Assembly (NCBI GenBank): GCA_041486365.1
Contig: JBGPLH010000197.1
Location: 1 to 6,379, forward strand
DNA from: JBGPLH01 sp041486365 [NCBI: Thermodesulfobacteriota bacterium]
GTDB taxonomy: Bacteria; JAUYMQ01
Direction: 5' to 3'
DNA: 6,379 nt
Numbering within the stretch: the first letter of the stretch is position 1; the number at the start of each line of letters is the position of its first letter. This document shows, piece after piece, positions 1 to 5,864 of the stretch. The position numbers were made by a program, and so were the translations under genes. The notes beneath the pieces were generated by a model. The model did not search any database and was not told the origin of the DNA. It saw only the letters and a list, made by a program, of their open reading frames with translations.

Positions 1-372
1 CGCCTTCCGGGGAGCGAACTCGGCCCCCCGGAAGCCCCGGCTGTTCACGCGCACCCGGTAGGTCCGGGGCTCGCCCTCCACCCAGGGTATCCGCGTGATC
101 GACTCATCGTAGCCCGGCTTGAGGGACCAGAGGAGGTCGCTGGCCTCGATGAAATTGGGGGGTTGCCGGATGCCGCGCGCCCGGGCGTAGCGCTGCGTGC
201 CGGCCACGATCGGCTGGAGCCCGGGCAGGTGTTCCCGCGCGGCGCCGAAGAGATCGTTGGCGAATTGCGGGCGCACGACGCGCAGGATCCCTTCGGGAAT
301 TGCGAATGCGAGGACGAGCGCGGCGGCGGCGAGCGCGAGGTTGGCGAGGAGCCCTCCGCGTTGCCCGCTCAC
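1..372 (-). CDS. Partial membrane-anchored SGNH/GDSL hydrolase-like protein (N-terminal 124 codons)
   Basis: The frame is open for 124 codons from a GTG at 372-370 to the left edge, with no stop, so the 3' end is missing. The first residues (VSGQRGG) are followed by a hydrophobic stretch at about residues 8-26, which reads as a signal anchor or uncleaved signal peptide. A soluble region follows. Near residues 80-88 there is LLWSLKPGY, and near 109-119 there is VRVNSRGFRGAEF followed by a lysine. This 'L-x-PG-Y ... V-N-S-x-GFRG-x-E' lead-in is, from family knowledge, typical of the region just before the GDS catalytic block of exported SGNH/GDSL-fold proteins found in polysaccharide clusters. 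The catalytic block itself would lie outside the window, so activity (esterase or O-acyl transfer) is inference. A GAAGGG stretch just upstream of the GTG is a plausible ribosome binding site. The GTG overlaps the stop of a 12-codon mini-ORF. It is the last visible gene of the operon and probably acts outside the cytoplasmic membrane. Confidence 0.68.
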   Translation of the reverse strand, partial: MSGQRGGLLANLALAAAALVLAFAIPEGILRVVRPQFANDLFGAAREHLPGLQPIVAGTQRYARARGIRQPPNFIEASDLLWSLKPGYDESITRIPWVEGEPRTYRVRVNSRGFRGAEFAPRKA

Positions 373-407
373 GGCCGCCCTTCCCGGGCGGCGGTGAGCA
401 CGGTCAT
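369..407 (-). other. 12-codon mini-ORF bridging two genes (MTVLTAAREGRP)
   Basis: An ATG at 407-405 overlaps the TGA of the large GT-C gene (ATGA). Its short frame of 12 sense codons ends in a TGA at 371-369 that overlaps the GTG of the next gene (GTGA). The geometry would let a ribosome terminate and restart twice and so couple the two large genes. The peptide has no recognisable domain. The overlap may equally be chance, with the downstream GTG simply initiated from its own GAAGGG ribosome site inside the mini-ORF. I do not claim a functional peptide. Confidence 0.2.
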
Positions 408-2467
408 GGGGTCCCTCCCGGGACGGCGGGCAGGGGCGGGGCGCCGTAGCGGCGGAGCACGTCGTAGGGGCCGATCCGGCGCTCGAGATAGTACTGGCGC
501 TCCAGGTACGCCCAGATCAGGCGCGTGAACTCCTGCCCCTTGGCCACGAAGTAGTCGCCCGGGCTGTTGGCAATCACGACCGTGTTCACCCGGGCCTTCT
601 CCAGCGCGCGGATCACGTCCATCTGCTCCCGCGTGCTCACGTTGTTCCCGAAGAAGTAGTCCTGCCGCGTCGGGTTGTCGCGCTCGCTCACGAAGTAGAG
701 CATCGGGAGCGCCGGGAACGCGAAGATCGGCTCGCCGGGAGCCGTCCCCCGGCGAATGATCTCCACGACCTCGCGGAAGCTCTCGATGGGCTTGCGCTGG
801 TCCTCGAGGTACACGGGGAAGTAGAGGTTCGCGCGATCGAGGCCGAGCCACGCCCGCGGGGTGGAGACGATCCGCAGCCCCGCATCGGTCCGCTTCAACA
901 TGCGCACCGTGTAGAGCTTCGGGGCGGCCTTCACACCCGCCACGAAAAGGACCAGGACGAGGCAGATCGCTCCGAAGGCGCGCGCCGCGGCGGGACGGCG
1001 GGCGTCGGAGAAGGCGCCGGCGAAACTCGTCCGGAGGCGCGGCAGGAGCGCCGCGCCCACCGTGTACAGCAGCGGCGCCGCGCCCGCGAGGTGGGCCGCG
1101 TCCATCCGGGGATAGAAGAGCAGGAAGCTCGTGGCCGCGAGCCACAGCGCCAGGAGGAACGCATCGGCGGGCGGGTCGTCCTCGGAGAGGATGCCCTTCG
1201 CCTGCCGCCAGGCCACCGCGAGCGCCGCCGCCAGCACGACGAGGGCGACATACAGGGCGAAGTTGTCGATCCCCATGCTCGTGAGGATGCAGAGCTCGCC
1301 GAGTCCGAACTGCATGCGGAGCGCGTCGCCCATGCCGCGCGCCTGGGACAGGATCGCCCCCAGCACGAAAGCGGCCAGCACGGGGAGGAGCAGGGCGGGC
1401 GGCCGCCGGCCCCGGGCCCCGGCGATCCGGGCGAGAAGCGCCCAGGCCAGGATGGGCAGGAGGATCACGACGGTCGCGATCCAGGGAGCCGGGAACGGGA
1501 CGTAGAGATTCCGGTCGACGTCGGCGCCGACGAAGAAGAGCCCCCGCAGGAACGTGCCGGCCCCGACCTTCGCGGCGAAGTAGGCGAGCCAGGGCCCGAA
1601 GGCGATGGCGAATCCAGCGCCGAGGCACGCGAATCGCGCCGCGAGCCGCCCGAGCGCGGCGGCGCCGAAGGTGCGCCGCGCCCCGAGCAGCGCGAGGATT
1701 GCCGGCGGCGCGACGAACACGCCGAGGGTGAGCGGCGACAGGAAGTTCTTGACGAGATAGAGCGACGCCAGCGGAATGGCCGCGAGGTAACCCGCGCGCG
1801 CCACGCGCCCGGGGACCGGCCCGCGCTCGCCCGGGGCCGGCGGCGGATCGGGCCGCGAGGCGAGGAACCCGGTCGCGCCCCAGAGAAAGAAGATCCCCGC
1901 GTTCTGCTTCGAGAGGAACGTGAGCCCGCCCAGCGCGCCCGCCGCGAGGAGCCATCCCCGGGCGCGGGCCTCGCCCTTCGCCTCTAGAAACCGCATCATC
2001 GTCCAGCCGCCCAACACCGCGAAGGTCACCGCGTACCAGAAGGGGTAGGGCGAGTTGTGAAAGCCCATGTCCGTGATGTCGCCGGGCTGCATGACGAGGA
2101 ACAGGACCGGCGGGATCAGGGCGTAGCGCGGCGGCGCGAGCCGGAGCGCGATCGCGCAGAGCCCGGCTGCGCTCGCGGCGTTCACGACGGCCATCACCGT
2201 GCGGATCACGTGCATCGACACGCCGAAGTGCGAGAAGATCCAGGCGTGCAGGTAGTACACGAGCGGCGGGTAGCCGGAGTAGAAATCGCGGTAGGGGACC
2301 TGGCCCTGCAGCGTGCGGAGATACTGGTAGTACAGCACCCCCTCGTCCTGCATGAACCAGCCGAGCTGCCAGAAGGCGTAGAGGTACCCGAAGCCGGCGA
2401 GGAAGACGAGGAGCGGCAGGCGGGCGTCGTTTGGGGCATGCCGGGACACGGCGGGAGTTCGGCTCAC
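404..2467 (-). CDS. GT-C-type integral membrane glycosyltransferase with C-terminal soluble domain
   Basis: This 687-residue protein probably transfers a sugar from a polyprenyl-phosphate donor to an acceptor on the outer face of the cytoplasmic membrane. After a short polar N-terminus comes a first membrane helix (about residues 18-36) and then a first outer loop with MQDEG (39-43). The D41-E42 acidic pair sits where GT-C enzymes carry their catalytic/metal-binding acidic motif. The loop continues with VPYRDF and SGYPP (57-68). A dozen or more hydrophobic segments follow to about residue 514, including LSKQNAG (185-191) and YPRMDAAHL (452-460), which resemble conserved patches of bacterial GT39/GT83-like proteins. 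Residues about 515-687 are a mixed alpha/beta domain, as in many GT-C proteins. The frame stays open upstream to 2617, but that part lies inside the GT2 gene. The GTG at 2467 has a GAGGA seven bases upstream and sits 13 bases after the GT2 stop, so I chose it. It directly follows the donor-lipid synthase, which supports a polyprenyl-phosphate sugar as substrate. The exact family and acceptor are unknown. Confidence 0.85.
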   Translation of the reverse strand: MSRTPAVSRHAPNDARLPLLVFLAGFGYLYAFWQLGWFMQDEGVLYYQYLRTLQGQVPYRDFYSGYPPLVYYLHAWIFSHFGVSMHVIRTVMAVVNAASAAGLCAIALRLAPPRYALIPPVLFLVMQPGDITDMGFHNSPYPFWYAVTFAVLGGWTMMRFLEAKGEARARGWLLAAGALGGLTFLSKQNAGIFFLWGATGFLASRPDPPPAPGERGPVPGRVARAGYLAAIPLASLYLVKNFLSPLTLGVFVAPPAILALLGARRTFGAAALGRLAARFACLGAGFAIAFGPWLAYFAAKVGAGTFLRGLFFVGADVDRNLYVPFPAPWIATVVILLPILAWALLARIAGARGRRPPALLLPVLAAFVLGAILSQARGMGDALRMQFGLGELCILTSMGIDNFALYVALVVLAAALAVAWRQAKGILSEDDPPADAFLLALWLAATSFLLFYPRMDAAHLAGAAPLLYTVGAALLPRLRTSFAGAFSDARRPAAARAFGAICLVLVLFVAGVKAAPKLYTVRMLKRTDAGLRIVSTPRAWLGLDRANLYFPVYLEDQRKPIESFREVVEIIRRGTAPGEPIFAFPALPMLYFVSERDNPTRQDYFFGNNVSTREQMDVIRALEKARVNTVVIANSPGDYFVAKGQEFTRLIWAYLERQYYLERRIGPYDVLRRYGAPPLPAVPGGTP

Positions 2468-2474
2468 CGGGGAG

Positions 2475-2479
2475 TCCTC
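2475..2479 (-). promoter_or_regulatory. Ribosome binding site (GAGGA) fixing the GTG start at 2467
   Basis: On the minus strand GAGGA is followed by seven bases and then GTG. It lies in the 13-base gap between the GT2 stop (2483-2481) and the GT-C start. It favours this GTG over ATG codons further upstream in the same frame, which fall within the GT2 coding region. Confidence 0.6.
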
Positions 2480-2480
2480 G

Positions 2481-3230
2481 TCAGCCCTGCCGGGCCGGCA
2501 GGGGGACCGCCCGCGGCGGATCGTTTCGGAGAATCCCCAGACGGAGCTTCCACACCGTCCAGACCGCCTCCCAGATGATCGACTTGGAGAACTTCGTCTC
2601 GCCCTTGTCGCGCCCATAGAAGATGATCGGGACCTCGGCGATCCGAAGCCCGCGGCGCGCGGTCCACCACGTCATCTCGATCTGGAACGCGTAGCCGATG
2701 CTGTGGATCCGGTCGAGATCGATGGCCTCCAGAGTCCTTCGCCGGTAGCACTTGAAGCCGCCGGTGAGATCCGAGTAGGGAAGTCCCGTCACCGCCCGCG
2801 CGTACCAGTTGCCGAAGCTCGAGATGAGCAGCCGTTTCAGATCCCAGTCCAGCACGCGAATGCCGCCCAGGTAGCGGGAGCCGAGCGCGAGATCGCTCTG
2901 CTCCGCGGCGGCCAGGAGTTCGGGGAGCTGCCCCGGGTTGTGCGAGTGGTCGGCGTCCATCTCGAAGATGTACTCGTAGCCCTGGGCCAAGGCCCACTTG
3001 AAGCCCGCCACGTAGGCGCGTCCGAGCCCCTCCTTGGCGGGGCGGTGGAGCATGTGCACCTCCGGGTGCCCGGCCGCGATCCGATCGGCCACCTCGCCCG
3101 TGCCGTCGGGGGAGTTGTCGTCCACGACGAGCACCTCGAAGGGAGGCCCGAGGGCGAGCACGCGGTCGACGAGCCGGGGGAGGTTGTTGCGTTCGTTGTA
3201 GGTCGGGACGATCACGACGCTCGTGTTCAT
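2481..3230 (-). CDS. Polyprenyl-phosphate mannose/glucose synthase-like GT2 glycosyltransferase (DPM1 type)
   Basis: This 249-residue GT-A-fold enzyme probably moves a sugar, typically mannose from GDP-mannose, onto polyprenyl phosphate at the cytoplasmic face of the membrane. The family pattern is complete: PTYNER (9-14), VVDDNSPDGTG (35-45) for nucleotide binding, KEGLGRAY (66-73), EMDADHSHNP (90-99) with the DAD metal site at 92-94, GSRY (117-120), SDLTGGFKCYRR (153-164), GYAFQIEM (179-186) and a GRDKGETKFSKS basic patch (206-217). There is no C-terminal transmembrane or GtrA-like domain, so it corresponds to the short, anchor-less DPM1 form and probably binds the membrane peripherally. 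The ATG overlaps the GT4 stop by ATGA, and the GT-C gene begins 13 bases after its stop, so the three genes are probably cotranscribed and translationally coupled. Family membership is secure. Mannose versus glucose or another sugar cannot be decided from sequence alone. Confidence 0.92.
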   Translation of the reverse strand: MNTSVVIVPTYNERNNLPRLVDRVLALGPPFEVLVVDDNSPDGTGEVADRIAAGHPEVHMLHRPAKEGLGRAYVAGFKWALAQGYEYIFEMDADHSHNPGQLPELLAAAEQSDLALGSRYLGGIRVLDWDLKRLLISSFGNWYARAVTGLPYSDLTGGFKCYRRRTLEAIDLDRIHSIGYAFQIEMTWWTARRGLRIAEVPIIFYGRDKGETKFSKSIIWEAVWTVWKLRLGILRNDPPRAVPLPARQG

Positions 3231-4393
3231 CCCGCGCCCCCCGCCGCCACCGTCTCCGCGATCCGCCGCATCTTCTCGGATTCCACGTCCCAGTCGAATT
3301 GCGCGGCCCGGGCGCGGGCCGCCGACCCCATGCGCGCGCGCAGCGCCGCGTCCGTGAGGATCTCGATCATCCGCCCGGCCCAGGCTTCCACGTCGCGGTG
3401 CGGGATCAGGAAGCCGGTCTCCCGATCGCGCACCACGTCGCGCAGGCCCTCCACGTCGCTGGCCAGCACGGGCGTGCCGCAGGCCGCGGCCTCCGCCGCC
3501 GCGATCCCCCAGCCCTCCCGTGGGCTCGGGTACACCGTCGCATGGGCCCGGCGCAGCCAGCGGATCTTCTCCTCCTCCGGCACGAAGCCCTCGAAGGTGA
3601 CCGCCCCGGCGACGCCCGACGCGCGGGCGATCGCCTCCAGCCGCGGCCGGTCATCCCCCTTGCCGACGATGGCGAGCCGCGCCTGCGGGATCTCCGCCCG
3701 CACCCGCGCGAAGGCGCGGATCACCGTGTCCAGGCCCTTGTAGCGCTTGATCCGCCCGACATACACCAGGACCGGGAGGTCGGCCTTCGGGATCGTCTCG
3801 ATCGCCTCGTAGCGTTTCAGGTCCAGCCCGTTGCGCACGATCTCCAGGGAGGAGGCCCGGACCCCGCGGCGCGCGAGGTCTGCGGCCGTGCTCTCGCTCA
3901 CCGCGACGAAGGGGAGCCCACGGTAGACGGGAGGGATCAACTTCTCGAAGAGCCACACGTAGGAGGCGAACGCCGGGTTCGTCTCCTGGAAGACCGTGTG
4001 GCCGAAGAGGTGGTGCACGACCGGCAGCACGGGGATCTTCGTCATGGCGGGGAGGAGGAAGGGAATCTTGCACAGGTTCTCGACGAAAAGATCCACGCGC
4101 TCGCGGCGGGCGAGTGCCAGGGCCGTCCGGGCGCCCGTCACGTTGGCCGTCGCCCTGTTCCCCCGGCGCAGCACGCGGATTCCACCGATGCGGTCCTCGG
4201 CGGGGGCACCGCGATGGGCCGCGCAGATGAGCGTGACGCGATGGCCGTGAGCGGCCACGCGCCCGAAGATCTCCTGTAGCCAGGTCTCCGCGCCGCCGGC
4301 CTCGGGGTGAGTGACGTCCCGGTAGTCGAGCAGCGCGATGTGGAGCGGGGACGGCAAGAGCCCCTTCCTTGTCCGGAACGGCCCGGGCATCAT
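3227..4393 (-). CDS. GT4-family (GT-B fold) glycosyltransferase
   Basis: This is a cytoplasmic retaining glycosyltransferase that uses a nucleotide sugar and presumably acts on a lipid-linked or glycan acceptor. It is 388 residues from the tandem ATG at 4393, a normal length for GT4. The N-terminal domain starts with LHIALLDYRD (17-26), then the acceptor/phosphate loop AGGAE (32-36), a VVHHLFGH patch (125-132) and VAVSEST (163-169). The C-terminal nucleotide-sugar domain carries VGRIKRYKG (212-220), with the expected Arg and Lys, AIVGKGDD (241-248) and the E-x7-E signature EGWGIAAAE (E293, E301), followed by CGTPVLASDVEGL. No membrane helix is evident. The start is uncertain: a TTG at 4357 has AGGA eight bases upstream and would give a 376-residue protein beginning MPSPLHIALL, whereas the ATG pair has only a weak GGA. 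It follows a 100-base gap with a possible promoter and overlaps the GT2 gene by ATGA. Donor sugar and acceptor are unknown. Confidence 0.9.
   Translation of the reverse strand: MMPGPFRTRKGLLPSPLHIALLDYRDVTHPEAGGAETWLQEIFGRVAAHGHRVTLICAAHRGAPAEDRIGGIRVLRRGNRATANVTGARTALALARRERVDLFVENLCKIPFLLPAMTKIPVLPVVHHLFGHTVFQETNPAFASYVWLFEKLIPPVYRGLPFVAVSESTAADLARRGVRASSLEIVRNGLDLKRYEAIETIPKADLPVLVYVGRIKRYKGLDTVIRAFARVRAEIPQARLAIVGKGDDRPRLEAIARASGVAGAVTFEGFVPEEEKIRWLRRAHATVYPSPREGWGIAAAEAAACGTPVLASDVEGLRDVVRDRETGFLIPHRDVEAWAGRMIEILTDAALRARMGSAARARAAQFDWDVESEKMRRIAETVAAGGAG
4366..4369 (-). promoter_or_regulatory. Possible ribosome binding site for an alternative TTG start at 4357
   Basis: AGGA, within a longer AAGGAAGGGG stretch, lies eight bases before TTG at 4357-4355 in the GT4 frame. 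It is a better site than anything in front of the annotated ATG at 4393. It would remove the 12 residues before MPSPLHIALL, which look unlike the usual start of the GT4 fold. This is based on spacing only. Confidence 0.35.
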
Positions 4394-4441
4394 CCGATCG
4401 ATTCCAGCGAAGCGCCCGAACTTCTTGGGGAATCACCGGTT

Positions 4442-4481
4442 CCGGCATCCTACCACGGGGCCGGATGCGTCACAATGCCGG
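4442..4481. repeat. Nested inverted repeats in the intergenic gap
   Basis: CCGGCAT (4442-4448) is perfectly inverted as ATGCCGG (4475-4481). A second, inner pair, GCATCC (4445-4450) and GGATGC (4463-4468), shares part of the left arm, so the two stems would be mutually exclusive. No T-run follows on the minus strand, so this is not a convincing intrinsic terminator. It could be an operator or a leader structure, or a chance product of GC-rich sequence. Confidence 0.35.
4447..4475 (-). promoter_or_regulatory. Candidate sigma70-type promoter for the GT4-GT2-GT-C genes
   Basis: Read on the minus strand, TTGTGA (4475-4470) is followed after exactly 17 bases by TAGGAT (4452-4447). Each hexamer matches four of six consensus positions (TTGACA, TATAAT). 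Transcription would begin near 4440, about 47 bases before the ATG of the GT4 gene. It lies in the only gap longer than about 15 bases in the window, which is where a second promoter would be expected. The match is modest, and the organism's sigma-factor preference is unknown. Confidence 0.35.
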
Positions 4482-4493
4482 CACCGCTCTCCT

Positions 4494-5864
4494 CTACTCT
4501 CTCCGCGCCGGGACCGTCTTCTCGACGGAGAGCGTGACCATGACGACGGTCCCGAACAGAAGCGCCGGCAGGATCTGCAGGAAGCTCCGGTTCACGACGG
4601 TGCCGCTCACGAGCCAGAGGTAGGCGTTGCCGACGCAGAACAGGTAGAGGAAGGCCCCGAGCAGGGCGAGGCCGTAGAGCGCGAGGACATGCTCGGCATG
4701 GCGGGCGAAGCGGATCGAGAGCCAGGGGAAGACCGCGGCCGTCACCGTGCCCACGATCATCCAGTTGTTGAAGAACCAACCGAAGTGATCCCCCAGCGGG
4801 CCCGCCACCAGCGCGATCCGGTTTCCCGGCAGGAGGTTTCCCCACACGCTCCGGAGGAAGGGTGGGCCCGGCGCGCCGTACAGGTGCGCGAGAACGAGCA
4901 GGCCCGCGACGCCGAGCGCCGCGAGGAGCGCCGCGCCGATCCAGATCGCCCCGGGCCGGGGGCGCCCGCGGCGCCAGGCCACGGCGGCCGCGATCGCGGC
5001 GAGGCCCAGGGGTAGAAGCACCTTGCCCTCGAGCTTGAACAGCGGCATCGCCGCGGCGAAGCCGAGCGCGAGCAGGAGATCGTCGCGCCTTCCCTCCCGG
5101 GCGTATCGGTAGGCATAGGCCCCGGTGAAGCACACGAAGATGGCCAGGGGCAGATCGGCGTATCCGGCGCTCACCGCGTGGACGAGCAGGAGCGGAAAGC
5201 CGGAGAGCAGATAGGTGCCGACGAGGGCAGCCTGCGCGCCGACGCGGGCGCGCAGGTTCTCGTGGAAGAGCAGGAGGAGCGCCGCGTAGTAGTTCCAGTG
5301 CGCGAGGTTCACGCCGAACTCGTCCCACCGCCCGCCGCACATCCCGAACCACGCGAGCACGAGGCCCGGGACCATTGGATATCCCGGGGGCAGGGGGTAG
5401 CCCGCGGGCGTCCCCCAGTCGTAGGTGTGCCGGGCGAGACCGAGCGCGCACTTGAACGCGTCGTCGGTCCGAAAGAGATCCGTCAGGTTCATCGAGAGCA
5501 CCCACGCGAGCTTGGCAAAGATGAGCGCCAGGAGGATCCACTCCCATGGGGCGCGGCGCCGCGCCTCCGGCCGTGGCGGAGACGGTGGCGTCACCGCGGC
5601 GCGCCGGCGGCGTATTCGATCGTGGAGGAAGAGGGCGACGGCGGGCGCCTGCAGGAGCCAGACGGCGGCAGGGGTGACGCGCAGGCCCGCGGCGGCAAGG
5701 AGCAGCATCCCGAGGCCCGTGAAGAGGATCCCCGCGAGGTAGCCGAGCGCGATTCGCTCTCCCGGGCTTCGCGCGTCCATGCCCGGCCGGCGCAAGAGCG
5801 ACACGAGGCCGAGACCCGAGAGCGTCGTCCACGCGGTTGCGAGGAGGTGCGCGAGGAGCGTCAT
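4494..5864 (-). CDS. GT-C-like polytopic membrane glycosyltransferase
   Basis: This 456-residue integral membrane protein resembles bacterial GT-C glycosyltransferases that use lipid-phosphate sugars at the outer membrane face. Hydrophobic segments lie at about 5-24, 37-60, 63-82, 107-125, 162-175, 208-228, 236-252, 264-296, 305-328, 363-385, 390-411 and 426-446. A basic, proline-rich loop (84-106) lies between early helices. The following outer loop has RTDDAF (132-137), whose D134-D135 pair is a candidate GT-C acidic motif. It continues into a YPLPPGYP patch (156-163). Further family-like patches are AGYADLP (233-239), FKLEGK (276-281) and VVNRSFLQILP (423-433). Unlike the 687-residue GT-C protein downstream, it ends soon after the last helix and has no C-terminal soluble domain. 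The frame stays open upstream to 6071, but the ATG at 5864 overlaps the preceding gene's TGA (ATGA), which makes it the natural start. The stop is TAG. Substrate is unknown; a non-enzymatic relative of GT-C proteins is possible. Confidence 0.8.
   Translation of the reverse strand: MTLLAHLLATAWTTLSGLGLVSLLRRPGMDARSPGERIALGYLAGILFTGLGMLLLAAAGLRVTPAAVWLLQAPAVALFLHDRIRRRRAAVTPPSPPRPEARRRAPWEWILLALIFAKLAWVLSMNLTDLFRTDDAFKCALGLARHTYDWGTPAGYPLPPGYPMVPGLVLAWFGMCGGRWDEFGVNLAHWNYYAALLLLFHENLRARVGAQAALVGTYLLSGFPLLLVHAVSAGYADLPLAIFVCFTGAYAYRYAREGRRDDLLLALGFAAAMPLFKLEGKVLLPLGLAAIAAAVAWRRGRPRPGAIWIGAALLAALGVAGLLVLAHLYGAPGPPFLRSVWGNLLPGNRIALVAGPLGDHFGWFFNNWMIVGTVTAAVFPWLSIRFARHAEHVLALYGLALLGAFLYLFCVGNAYLWLVSGTVVNRSFLQILPALLFGTVVMVTLSVEKTVPARRE

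Noticed and set aside
369-1955. Minus-strand 528-codon frame overlapping the GT-C gene
   Set aside because: It is Arg/Pro/Ala-rich without hydrophobic segments. It is an off-frame shadow of the GT-C gene. Only its last 12 codons were considered, as the mini-ORF.
1091-1987. Long plus-strand open frame (298 codons) opposite the large GT-C gene
   Set aside because: Its translation is a low-complexity run rich in Arg, Glu, Gly and Pro with no domain, as expected for the antisense of a GC-rich gene. The minus strand carries coherent membrane segments and motifs.
2703-3743. Plus-strand open frame of 346 codons spanning the GT2/GT4 junction
   Set aside because: It is antisense to two well-recognised glycosyltransferases, has no domain, and crosses two genes' boundaries.
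4442-4481. Intrinsic terminator after the 456-residue GT-C gene
   Set aside because: Stems are possible, but no T-rich tract follows on the minus strand, so termination is not supported.
4450-5832. Minus-strand 460-codon frame overlapping the 456-residue membrane protein
   Set aside because: It is an Arg/Pro-rich shadow frame lacking membrane helices or motifs. The ATGA-linked frame is the real gene.
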